Shown here one piece after another: positions 1 through 10,841 of a DNA stretch of 64,000 bases (within the stretch, counting starts at the first letter, position 1; each line of letters opens with the position of its first letter). Location of the stretch: the NCBI RefSeq assembly GCF_000499385.1, contig NW_013652025.1:1-64000 (forward strand), given 5' to 3'. The notes beneath the pieces are model-generated. The model ran no database searches. It saw nothing but the letters and a program-made list of their open reading frames with translations, and was not told the origin of the DNA. Source of the DNA: Eimeria necatrix. Lineage: Eukaryota; Apicomplexa; Conoidasida; Eucoccidiorida; Eimeriidae. The position numbers were made by a program, and so were the translations under genes.

Positions 1-820
1 GGTGCCTTATGGCCTAAGATATTCGATATTATCCATGCTTTTCGCATTAGTAAGACTCGGGGGTAGTGACGAAGGTCAATTGTAGTGCCCGGCACTACAA
101 TGTCTGTATGACCGGTTGTTCCGTCTTCGAAGCAGCTTAATCCCCTTGCCCCGTATCTGTAAATTTCAAAAGCAAGTAAATGAAAAATTGAGTAAATTTA
201 CTCTTTTCATTATTTCTGGCTCGCGAACATGGCACATACAACAGACACCAAAGTTACTGAAGCGCGACACTGCTCTTCGCAGCACAGCGGCAGCGCTGCG
301 AGCCCTCCACACAAGGCTGCTGAAATATTTCCAATTTGCCGTATTTAACTTGAATGTATTTAACGTTTAATTGCACATCTTAGAGACAATTTGCGCAAAG
401 ATCCGAATCGGGGTACTGCAGGACAGGAAGGGAGCCGATGGCGCGACACCGCAGCCACTCAATTCTGCAGATCCGAAGGAAAAGTGCATCGTTGAGAGTC
501 TCTAATTGAAATAAATTGCTTTATCCAAAATGTGAATAAAACTAAACGGTTTTTACTTTTAAATATACAGCGGAAGCCTGAAAGTTGGAGACAGGAACGG
601 CAGCAGCGCTCACCACTTGATGCAGCCATCGGCTCGTCATCTACGATGCCTTTGCATCTCCAAAACACGCTCTTTGTAAAGGAAAACAACAAGTTTTAAT
701 TTTTTAATTGTAAAAGTGTTTTTCCGTCGCAAAATACATTGAATGCGGTGGGTGCAGAGCTGCCTAAGCCTCCCTGCCAGCAGATGAAACCAAGTAGTAA
801 ACATTGAACAAACATTGAAC

Positions 821-889
821 TGTGAATATTAAGCCCATATTTATTTCATTTTCACATAAAATGAAATAAACATGGGCTTAATATTCACA
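821..889. repeat. Near-perfect palindrome (32-bp arms)
   Basis: Arms 821-852 and 858-889 are reverse complements with one mismatch and a 5-base spacer. The sequence is AT-rich and lies in non-coding DNA next to telomere-like repeats. It could form a hairpin or cruciform; no open reading frame or transposase is associated with it. Confidence 0.85.
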
Positions 890-949
890 AAGCAAATCAG
901 GCGCTGCACTCCTCTGTCTCCGTACTGGTTGATTGGCTTCAGCAACTAC

Positions 950-1475
950 AGTTAAGGTTTACGGTCTAGGGTTTAGGTTTTAGGATCCAGTTTTGAGTAG
1001 TTGGGATGCAAGGCTGCATGCTTCTGTTCAACATTCTGCAAGCCCATATTCCCTAGGCCTAGCCAGTTTTCGGCAAAATTTGTATCCCCCTAAACCCTAA
1101 ACCCTAAGCCCTAAAACCTAAACCCCAGATGCGCAGAAGTGAATCCTCTTGAGGTAAAGAAGTTCAGCAGCGAACGTTTTTCCTGAGTCCTGTTTTGCTA
1201 TATATCCGAATCAAACGGCGAAGAAGATGGCGCGCCGTTGTGCGTTTAGAGTTTAGGGTTTAGGATTTAGTGTTTCCGCTTTTAAACCCAAAACCCTAGG
1301 CCCCAGCACAGACATTGGCATTAAGGTTTTAAGAAGCATTGTGGCGAAGAAGCAAAGTAACACAAAAACAAAATATTGTTTTATATTGCAATAAACAGCT
1401 AAATGACAGTCGTAGCCGCATGATTACTGCGGTGTTGGAAGCCGAAAGCGTTAGGGTTTAGGGTTTAGGGCTTGC
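950..1475. repeat. Telomere-like TTTAGGG/AAACCCT blocks (left cluster)
   Basis: Short degenerate blocks of TTTAGGG or AAACCCTA occur near 955-985, 1087-1128, 1248-1305 and 1449-1472, in both orientations. They match the apicomplexan and plant type telomere heptamer, which is known to be interspersed inside Eimeria chromosomes. Mixed orientation and degeneration indicate interstitial copies, not a chromosome end. Confidence 0.8.
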
Positions 1476-1529
1476 CATGTCGCTTTCAGTCACTGAGCAA
1501 ACTGTCACATGTGCAATCAAGCTTCACGC

Positions 1530-1885
1530 AACTCAGCGCAGCAGCATCAGCGGCAGCAGCAGCACTGTCATCAGCAGGTGAACAGGAAAAGCAGCAATAA
1601 AACTAGCAGCAGCATCAGGAGCCCGAATATTGGCGCCAGCGATCACAGCAGCAGCAGCCCTAATATCATCATCATCATCATCACCAACAACAGCACCAGC
1701 AGCAGCAGCAGCACGAGCATCATCATCAACACCAGCAGCAGCAGCTACAGCCGCTCGAGCATCATGAATATCATCATCACCATCATCATCAGCGGCAGCA
1801 GCAGGACCCAGACGACCTGGCGCAGCAGCCGCGGCATCATCAACATCATCATCATCATCAGCAGCAGCAGCAGCAGCAGTAGCAG
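1530..1885. repeat. GCA and ATC/GAT triplet tracts
   Basis: Alternating (CAG)n and (ATC)n runs dominate this stretch. They are open on both strands: as Ser/Ile-rich on plus and Ala/Asp-rich on minus. This is what triplet repeats do regardless of coding status. I treat the long open frames here as repeat artefacts, except for the ankyrin-like segment immediately above the repeat. Confidence 0.75.
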
Positions 1886-1892
1886 CAGCTAC

Positions 1893-2057
1893 GATGAGGA
1901 ATTTCACGGCTTGCTGCTGGCCGTGCACGGCTGCTTCGTGCAGTACAGCAAAACCCCACACGTCTTTCTGGTTAAGACTGGCCCCCTTGTCCAGCAGCAG
2001 CCGCGCCACCGCCTCGTGGCCGCAGCTCGACGTATGCCGCAGCGCCGTGCGCCAGTA
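1893..2057 (-). CDS. Ankyrin-repeat exon or gene fragment
   Basis: On the minus strand, 2057 down to 1893 gives 55 in-frame residues between a possible acceptor (TAG at 2060-2058) and a possible donor (GT at 1892). The peptide carries about one and a half ankyrin repeats: a GHEAVARLLLDKGASLN segment, then a DVWGFAVLHEAAVHGQQQAV segment matching the TPLHxAAxxGxxxxV pattern. It sits between telomere-like DNA and a triplet tract, and I found no other exon in the window that continues it. It may be one exon of a gene whose other exons are unrecognisable, or a relic. The ankyrin call is good; gene status is uncertain. Confidence 0.45.
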
Positions 2058-2074
2058 CTACACCCAACGCAAAT

Positions 2075-2340
2075 CCTAAATCCTAAACCCTGAAACCTTA
2101 ACCGTTAACCCTAAACCCTAGACCCTAAGCCCTGAATCCTAAAACCCGAAACCATAAACCCTAAACCCTAACGCTAAACCGTAAACCATAAACTTTAACT
2201 CTAAACTATATTTCGTAGACAACAAACTGTAAACTCTAAACCGTACTCCGTAAGCAATAAACCCGGAACTGTACGCTGTAGACCTCCGAAGCCTGCACTC
2301 TATAGCCAAAGACCCAACCCAAAACCCTAAATCTTAAAAT
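2075..2340. repeat. Telomere-like AAACCCTA array (right cluster)
   Basis: About 265 bases of degenerate CCCTAAA-type units: good copies at 2083-2200 decaying into CTAAACC, GTAAACC and similar variants up to about 2335. It is an interstitial telomere-like array of the kind known from Eimeria, lying directly upstream (minus-strand sense) of the ankyrin segment. Confidence 0.8.
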
Positions 2341-2390
2341 CATAAACGTGAGTCAAAAGTCTATACGGTCTTTGCCGAACGCCGTAAAAC

Positions 2391-2542
2391 CATTATGCCT
2401 TTTCACAGCGATTGTTGAAAAAATCCCCCCGGGATGCTTTTTTAGTATCGAAATAGCAAGGTTACCCATTATGCCTTTTCACGGCGATTGTTGAAAAAAT
2501 CCCCCCGGTATGTTTTCTTCAGTATCGAAATAGCAGGGTTAC
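2391..2542. repeat. Tandem duplication, 75-76 bp unit x2
   Basis: Copy 1 (2391-2465) and copy 2 (2467-2542) both run from CATTATGCCTTTTCAC to a GTTAC end, with only a handful of differences. Both contain a C-run after AAAAAAT. No coding potential seen. Confidence 0.85.
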
Positions 2543-2549
2543 TTATCCA

Positions 2550-5500
2550 GAAGAAGCTTACTTGCTGCAAACAGCTTCAAAGTTAAAGATGACGGAACAG
2601 TCCACGTATCAGCGAGGAAGTCTGAACAACTATCCGGTCTCCCCCGGAATACTCCGCGGTAATATTCTGTAGCCAGTAAGCCGTCTTTCCTATGCTTCTA
2701 TTTATCGTTCGAAATGAATAGAACATAGAATTTCGCGTAAACTGCTCGTAGCTCACAGCGTACCGCTTAGGATAGAGTGTTTCAGGGAGACACGAACAAC
2801 TGGACGGCGCCATGAAGTATAGGCGCCCTTCATTCTTGCAACTGATGAGTAGGAACAGTTATGTTCTTTTGCAGGAAGAAGCTCGTGATTCTTTGTTCTT
2901 TAGCACTGGGCCCGTTGACTACACTGTTTCCCTAGCAAAATCCGACGTAGCTGTGTTTATATTTGCGACATGAAGGTAGCGCAGAAAGATGTGCCTGCAT
3001 GCGGACGATCATGGCGAGATATTTTGGAGCCCCCCGTAGTCTTGCCGACTGGGAGGCCTTCAACATTTTTGATCTGCGGCGAGGTTCAGGCCACTGGATC
3101 ATCTTCAAGCTATGTGGCCTAACCAATACGTCTGCTCGCTCTTTTCAAAGCTCCACCACAGTACGGTAGGCGGCGAAGCAGTTTACTCTGTCCGCTTTCA
3201 CAACACCTTAGATCCCACAAGTCAAGGGGCTACCTTGTCGCTCAAGCCATAAATTACTCGTGTTGTCCGAAACCAACTTGCTGCACTATTCGGCGTCTGA
3301 TCCTTCCCATTAGCTCATCATTACAGCGCTCAACAGTTGAAAAGTGCACTTTCCAGCTGAGATCGTCACAACAGCGACAGAAGGCCTTCTTTAATCTTCT
3401 CCACTCGTACGATAGGTCCTTCCGTAAAGTAGCAAGTATCTCTCGCACACTAAAATTAACTAGACAATGAATAGAATGGCGGCACTCGAAAACGTTCCCC
3501 ACCTACTTCTCCTGCCAGCGTGCCTACTTCCTTCGTACTGTGATAGGTACCTACAAGTGCTAATATTTTTTCTACTTACCTAGCATGTCTGGTTCTTTCT
3601 GCAGGCCACCAGTTAAAGACATAACTTTCTACAGCCTGTGGAGGCCATCGAAAAACTGCACCTTCACAGAACCAAGCCTCACGAGAATGACTACTGTGGA
3701 GCTCGACAATGTCCTGACCCTTAGTCAGGCTTTTAAGACTATCCCGACCCTCATTCAGGTTTTCAAAGGATACCCCTTCCTACTTTGAAGCCAAAGCCCG
3801 ATCGGCTGCTCGGAGGCGGCGAAGGTGTACTCGTTGTGAGTGGACTTTAAAGAAAGCATTCAAACAAAGAACCTGCATGAAGACAAAAGCCCGCGTTTAT
3901 CCATGAGGTTTCTCAAATGCCATATGATGGCAAAGTGGGATATGCCATCCTTCAAAAATCACCCGCAACTTCGGGCTTTGCGCTGTCTAACCTCAGTCAT
4001 TATCGGAAATGCAAGGCCCTCATTCTACGTATCTTCCTGCGCAGAATCATGCAATTCGCGACCTGCAAAAGCCGTCAAACTGCACGTAGGAGCCCAAGCT
4101 TTCTTCGAAAGGTATTGCGCATCGCCAATCAACAGACGTATTTCCATCTTGCGTCCGTCACATAATCAGTTTTTGTCAGCCACATACTACTATCTTACGT
4201 CCTCAGCACATCTGGCTGCTTCAAAGAAGAGCAATTCCAGAGCTTGATGCCGAGTTAGTCGCGAGCAGAGGGAGGCTTTGTCTCCCTCTCCAGATGCCTA
4301 AGGGATGATGGGACGACAATGAAAACGAAAAGCACGAACCCGAAAAATGTTGAAAGAAAATAGCCAGTGGATCGAGTCACCGGGAGGAAGGAAGGCGCTG
4401 TCCGTGCACTCCCGTCTCGTCATGCGAGAGTGTCATCGCAGGGTATCACCGCAAGCCGGCTCACTGGTGATCCCAACGCTGCAGAAAGCAAGGGCCAGTG
4501 GCAGCATACAAACACAAAGGAGGCCAGAATACGCACTGCAGTGATACGGTCCTTAAAGGGCGCAACGGCTATTCTGTCACGACGCAAACAGAGTTACTAC
4601 ATTGAACGGCCACGAAATGCTGCATCTGGACAAATTGAGTGTTCTTCTGGGGGCAGAGTGTGCAGTGTTGCAGTTTTACAGTGTTGAGTAGGCTCAAAGC
4701 ATCTAATGAAATTCACATTTGGATGCAATGAGCTTTGCATGGCGTGGCAAGGTGGTGCTGCTTACTTGGCTACTGACCGTAGCCCCTTGCCCTTCAGCTT
4801 TCCCTTTCTCCTGGATCCATGTACACTTATTGTAATTCATTTAAGGTATATCTGATTTCTTCCTGCTTTTTGGAACTGGGTTTCATTACTTTTTGTGTAT
4901 AGTCCATGGACCCCGCTTCTACGTCAAATGCTGTGCTTCTTTTGGGGAGAAGGGTTATGTGTCTGATAGTATGTATAAAACTATAATAGGCTTCAGCTGT
5001 TCTGCAGATGGACGCGTTCTGAGGAGAACTAGGCCCTAGCATGGTCAGACTCGTACATTGTGCAGTTGTTCGTGCCCATCCAGTCTTGACTACAAGCCCA
5101 AAGCACACTCCAGCAAACTCCCAGCTGTATTCAAGCAAATTACTTTCAGTTGAGCTTCACTGAATTGAAACAACGAGTATTTATGGGACGCAATACAACG
5201 CATTAAAAGCCAGCCCCTTCTACTATGTCTGCCAGGGCTGCTCATTTCAGAGTGCTTAACAATGGCTTCATGCGCAAGTTGCTCTACCATGATTTTCCCA
5301 AATCAAGTAAAGTAAAATTTTTCTAGTTTTAAAATTGCTATTAATGCGGCCAAAGTCACTTAAGCACATTTAACAAGAGCTACGCGCAACAGTATCGACA
5401 AGTGTTCAGGCAACAACAGAGGCCGCTCGACAGGATAAGCAGCGTATGCCTTCATCTTTTTTTGCTACTTTTCTCTCTTCTGTGGTATGTTTTACTCCCA

Positions 5501-6170
5501 TGCTTCACATATACCCTGAATCTGCCCTTTTTCGTCACATTATGAACGAGAAGCTGCCCTCATTTCTCCTTGTGGGTTGGCTAGTCTGGTCTTTATGAAA
5601 TGAATGCCAGCCTTCCGTCCAAGATTACGTCGCTCCCTTGCCTTTTTCGGTTTCATCTGTTTCAAACATACATTCTTCAGCACTCAGCAGCAACCTTCAG
5701 GAGTTAATTCGGTTGTTTAGGCGCTTTGCCCCTGGAAGGGTGTGCTCGTTGCAGCGAGCTCTGCAGAGAAGCTGCACTCCCTTATTCGTGCCTACCCAAC
5801 TTTCCGGACTCATCTACCCTGCGTGAATGGCGTCGCTTTTGAGGAGAGCTTGATGAATAGCCCGCCGCAAGCTCTCACGGAGAACCTGCAGGGAACGATC
5901 ATACTGCAGCGGCCAGGCAGCCGCTCTACGCAGCTACAGGACACACACAAGCAGCAGCAGCAACTCCACCGTGAACAGTTTTAGGAACGCAGGTATCCCC
6001 TCAGAAGCGACCACTCAAATAAACAGCTGGAACAGCATTTCATCAATTACCCAATCCACGGAAACGGTAGCAGCAAGAAAAGGAGAAGCGTCAGTAACAG
6101 CAGGCGGGTAACTCCCTGCATGCATTAGGTTGGGTGCGTACAATCCGTGGCCTGTGGGCCTGCGGTAAGG
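2550..6170. other. Stretch without a convincing gene
   Basis: Open frames of 60-135 codons occur on both strands (for example plus-strand 3840-4247), but none shows a recognisable domain, a phase-compatible exon partner or a signal peptide. The last part presumably holds the promoter and 5' UTR of the MFS transporter. Small lineage-specific genes cannot be excluded. Confidence 0.5.
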
Positions 6171-6174
6171 CAAA

Positions 6175-9100
6175 ATGGCATCTGAGCCCTTCATAGATTA
6201 CAAACCAACGTGGGAGGTGTTGGGCGGTGGGGACGTGAGTTTAGAGTCTGGCTCAGACTCTGCAACGGAGAGGAACCGTCTGAAGTCTGCTGAAGAAAAG
6301 GGAAAGGATCCAAGCAAAGAAAAGGGCGGCCGAGATAAATACCGAACTCATGATGAGCTCAAGATCCGGTCGGTGCTTGTTGTCAATGTCTCTTCGGCTC
6401 TAGACGGTTGTGATGACCAGCTCCTTCCAGCCACTTTCAGAGCCTTGGAGAGCGACTTGGGATTCCACCCCTCTCTTCTTGGTTACATCACTCTCTCTCA
6501 AACCCTATGCCTTTCAATTTTCTGTCCTCTTTGGGGATATCTCGCAGATAGGCATTCGAGGAAGTGGCTCTTAGTCTTTGGAACCACAGCATGGGGCATC
6601 ATCACTACAGCCTTAGGGCTTGTTTCTGAGTTTTGGCAGGTAACGGTTAACTCAGAATCGACAGCTGTATTCCGCAGCAGAGGCCAAAAGGCCGGCTCCA
6701 GGCAGTGAACTTACGATTGGGCAGGTTTGGTGCTAGGGGAAAGTACTTGACCAGGGGTTGAAGGCGGGTGTCTGTGTAACTGTGCGTATAGGTAGCATTG
6801 CTTCGAGCTCTCAATGGGGTCTTCTTAGGCAGCGTAGGCCCTGTATCGCAAAGTATCTTGGCAGATACCTCACGCCGGCGGAGTTTGGGTTATTCTTTTG
6901 GCCTTGTTCAGCTGTGTACAAGCATGGGTCGCCTTGTAGGAGGCGTAGTAACAACTACAGTTGCGCAAGTACAAATGGGGGCCCTCAAGGTATATATATT
7001 CACCTGAAGTGGTGTATTCCGATTTGTAGAAGATCACACAGGAAGACAAGGGCCGATATTTGACGTTTCTCGTTTATGCTTGTTTGTTGGCTTCAACAGT
7101 GCATTTGTGTCATTAATTGCGACATGCATCTTTGTGTGTACACGTGTCCTCGTGTGTTGCGTGTCTTTTTGGATATTCAAGCGTATCTATAGTTTTTAAG
7201 CAGATTCGCATGCGTATTTTTTGTTCCTTTCAGGGCTGGCGCGCTTGTTTTATTTGCGTGGGTGCATTGAGCTGCTTGCTTGGGGTGTTAATATCTTTTA
7301 TTTTGGAGGAAATCCCTAGGCGACGGGTGTTAAGGCCTCGCATGGATGATTCGGGGGGCACAGGCTCGGTGTCTCAGTCGCCAGATACGTGGTCGTCTTT
7401 CCTGAAGGCGGTCTTCACCGAATCCGTTTTCACGCCCAGCGTCCTCATTGTCATTCTTGAGGTATGCCAGGATGTCCCCGCTTACCTAGCTGGTTGGTTC
7501 GCTAGTTGGTGGCAGGCCTCTCTCACACTGCTGCCTCTATGAACAGATCATAGCGGGAAAAACGAGTCTGCAGGTCCTGAACACCAGGGGACGTATTTAA
7601 CTTAGCAGTCATCCTATTTTTGAAGTTTGGATGTCTTAATTGTTTCAGTGTTTCGCAAAGACCAGGTTCCTTTTCGTTCGCCGTGTGTACAGCCCCGTAG
7701 TCTTTTTTGTTCTATGTATGTTGATTGACACCTATTGCGTTTGCGTTGCTGGTATGGGTGTTCCTTGTTTTCGATATGTTGCCGTTATGGGTTTTACTGT
7801 TCTTCTGTCTTAGGGCTTGGTAGGCACAATCCCTTGGTCGGCCTTTAGCTTCAACACGATGTTCTTTCAGTACTGCAACATGTCTGACCTCAAGGCAGCC
7901 TACATCATGGGGGCCCTTCTTATTGGCTCTGCTGTGGGCGGCGTCTTGGGGGGGCTTCTGGGAGATAAACTCTACGAGTGGTCACCGTGGCACGGGAGGC
8001 CTCTTGTTGGTACGGTTTTTGGAGTTCCATGAATCTTTGGGAGCCTTTCAAGGCAATGATATTTTTTCAAGCAGCGGAACTGTTTGAAAAAATATCACTT
8101 TGGTCTCTGCTGCCTTATGTTGGCCCCGCGTTATCTGCTTGTACTTCTGCGTCTTCATCTCTGTCTCTTTCTTTTGCCTGCTGTTTTGTAGAGCCTCTCT
8201 CCTACCTATATTTTGTTCATAGACTCTGCTTGGGAAGTCAGCAGGAGCAATGCACTGCGGTTTTGCTTGTATTTCCCTTTTACTCAGGCCAATTTGCGAT
8301 GGCTGTGCGCGTGCCTCTGCTGGTTATTGCGTACGTCGTGGTCCCCAAAGAGGAAACCTCTTTCACTATTTTCATGTTTCTCGCCCTGTTTGTCGGCCTC
8401 TCATCTATGGCGGGCGTTGCAGTCAACCGGCCAATTCTTGCGGACGTCGTTCGCCCGAATCACAAGGCTACTGTCTTTGCCCTTGTAAGCACTGAAGTGT
8501 GCACGAAACGCTCTCAGGATGCATTGTTCATTTGCATTCACATTCATATTAATTTTTGAAGGCTTGTGGTGAGGGCTGGCCTTTGATTCTGAGGACGCTG
8601 TGATTTAACTACACCTTTCCTTACGAGATGGCGCATGCATCGGCTTTAGTGCTGCTGCTGAGGCTTTCTCTGTTGTTTTTGGGGCACAGGGACAATGTGT
8701 AATCGCATGGAGGCGCGACAATAAACCAATGCGTGCTTGCTCGTGAATTTGCTTGCCGAGCGTTTTCTATTTCGTCCATGTGCGGAATACTTTCTGTCGG
8801 GGATTTTTTCGTGTGTTTTCATCTTGCAGACAGTGGCTGTGGAGGGAAGTGGTGCAGCCATATTGGGGGCCCCGTTGGTTGGTTACCTGGCTGAGCATTC
8901 GTTTGGCTACCTCCGAACAACTCTGCTGGTGTCAGAGATGCCTGAACAACTACGCGTGGGCAATGCAAACGCTCTCGCTGCTGCCCTTGCCTTCCTGACT
9001 GTCATTCCTTGGTCCATCTCCTTCATTCTCTACGGGCTGCTACATTTTACATACGGTCAGCCTGCGCAGGCAATTGCTGTATCTAACCTCTACTTCTTAA

Positions 9101-9566
9101 TCCCTCAACTGCCTTTAGTTGGGGCAAGTCATCGGTTCTACATCAGCTGTCATTTTCCGTAAATGCTGACATGCGGCCAGAACTTTCTCGTCCCTGCATC
9201 GTGTGTTCTGCGGCGCCATTAGATGTAGCGCCCGAGTATCATGTATCAGTTCCTTCTGTTTTAGTTTATTATTTGTGCATTCTCTGCTCTTTTGACACCG
9301 CAGGGCGCGACCAGGAGAGGATGAACACCATAGTGGAAAAGGAGTATAGGCAGGACGAGCAGGACGAACAGGATGGGCAGGACAGGAGACACACGCGAAT
9401 GGGGGACGTAGATACAGAAACTGCTGTTTCAGCAGACGCCGTTGCCGAGGGGTTCGTAGGAGGTGACGACAGCAACAGTGACGCGACCCCACTGCGCTCA
9501 TCACCTAGAAGGGCGGAAGCCCTTAGCCGCAGTTCCACTGATGTACAGCGGCAGCCACAACAATAA
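6175..9566 (+). CDS. Major facilitator superfamily transporter
   Basis: Predicted multi-pass membrane carrier of unknown substrate. Exons: 6175-6639, 6792-6989, 7234-7461, 7814-8009, 8288-8484, 8830-9127 and 9304-9566; all phases close, giving about 614 residues. A charged N-terminal tail of about 60 residues precedes the first helices. The MFS loop signature GYLADRHSRKW lies between helices 2 and 3 near residues 125-135, and a second-half equivalent GGLLGDKL is in exon 4. Segments such as SILADTSRRRSLGYSFG and NRPILADVVRPNHKATVFAL resemble the plant UNE2-like/spinster-like MFS group. The final exon is hydrophilic, with a DEQDEQDGQD tract and a Ser/Arg-rich end. Its join uses a weak donor (A|GTCATC); otherwise the protein would end by read-through at 9162. 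MFS membership is firm, substrate unknown. Confidence 0.85.
8057..8095. repeat. 13-bp inverted repeat in an MFS intron
   Basis: GATATTTTTTCAA and its exact reverse complement TTGAAAAAATATC flank a 13-base loop, inside the intron following MFS exon 4. A likely intronic hairpin; no function can be assigned. Confidence 0.7.
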
Positions 9567-10841
9567 TAGCACTACAAGCTAGAATACAGAGGAGCCATTC
9601 TAGGGAACTGCAAAGGCGGTTAAGACGAAGCAGCCATCGCAACCACCACGTATTCGGCGTTTAGGAGGGGCAGCTTGTCGCTGCCGGAGTGAATGTATTA
9701 GCAGGCAGCCCCTGTCTAAATATCCGGGCACTTGACGAAGCCGGACTAGCTCCACTCGTAGCAAGGGACGCTCTACAGGTGGCTAGCTAGGCAGCTTTTT
9801 TCAAGACAGCTTTATTCAAATGTGGTTCGAGCTTGGCTGTGCGTTGTTCCTAATGCCTTCGAGAGGCTGCCTACAACAATCCCGGGCAGTAGGAGACAAA
9901 GTAGCCTTCGTTGCTGCTGTTCTTGCTCCTGCACAAGGTGCTACAGCTGCTTCTGGGAATGGTTGCTCCCAAGGATGGTTCAGTAGGAAGAGCCACGTTT
10001 TTGTGCTGCGGCAGCCGCGGCATCCTGTGTTGGCATCCAGTGCTCACAAGTGCTGCAACAATAATTGCACCATTTCACCTTACTTTTGCGCTTGTTAACT
10101 CGCTGGGCGAACTGTTTTGACTCGAAGAGAGGATAGCACAGTAGCGGCACCGACAGCCTGTCTCTCAGCTATTGCTAGTGGCCTGTAGCTGGGTAGGTAT
10201 GCAACTAGAAGCCTTGAAGGCGATGCCATGCCAGATGCAGCCCCTTGGTTCTCCAGCGAAGGCATTTTAGAACTGCCACCGCACCTACGCTCCCACTTAT
10301 CCAGCTGGTTGCTTTGCCACAGAGGTCGTGGTGCCACAGAGGTCGTGGCGACATTGCTAGAGGCTTCGTCTTCTGTGCGTTGTTGCTTCCAATGAGTTTT
10401 CCTTGCGTCAGCCGGCTGCTGAAGCATGCAGCTTTGCTAGTGTCTATTTCACTGGAACACAGAACCAGCTGCAGCTGGAAAATCCAAACCAATTTCCAGG
10501 CCTAGTCATGCGGAGAGCCAATTGCGTAGCTGTCAGCAGTGGACGTCCTGGCCGAGGGGGGACCCCAATCTGGTGCTGCGTGCACTTGAGAATTCGCAGA
10601 TATCATTCTAACTGGCAGCAGGCACGCTCCTTGCTGATGCTGTTGCTGCTGCTCCTTTTCATCCAGACACGCTAACAAAGGACAAACCGCGAGAGATTCG
10701 CTTTGCCGAGCCAACTGCTGCAGCCCCTGCAGTCACACAGCAGCGCACAGCTGTAGACACAGTGTCCTCAACCGAGATGTCATAACCAAAAACACTATGG
10801 AGTGGACGGCACAGTGCAAGCAGCTCGTTTATATATCCTCT
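9567..10841. other. Intergenic region between MFS and coiled-coil genes
   Basis: The MFS gene (+) and coiled-coil gene (-) converge here, so both 3' UTRs should lie in this stretch. Short open frames up to 110 codons exist on both strands, without domains or compatible exon partners. I see no gene. Confidence 0.5.

Noticed and set aside
1533..2009. Long minus-strand Ala/Asp-rich open frame and its plus-strand Ser/Ile-rich counterpart (1509-2093)
   Set aside because: Both are open because the DNA is made of GCA and ATC triplets. Only the ankyrin-like end (1893-2057) has family resemblance.
950..2340. A chromosome end (true telomere)
   Set aside because: Heptamers are degenerate, in both orientations and broken by unique sequence; they are interstitial.
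2963..3169. Short plus-strand frame with a protein-like stretch (ARYFGAPRSLADWEAFNIFD)
   Set aside because: Attractive composition but no family, no splice partner and an equally long antisense frame.
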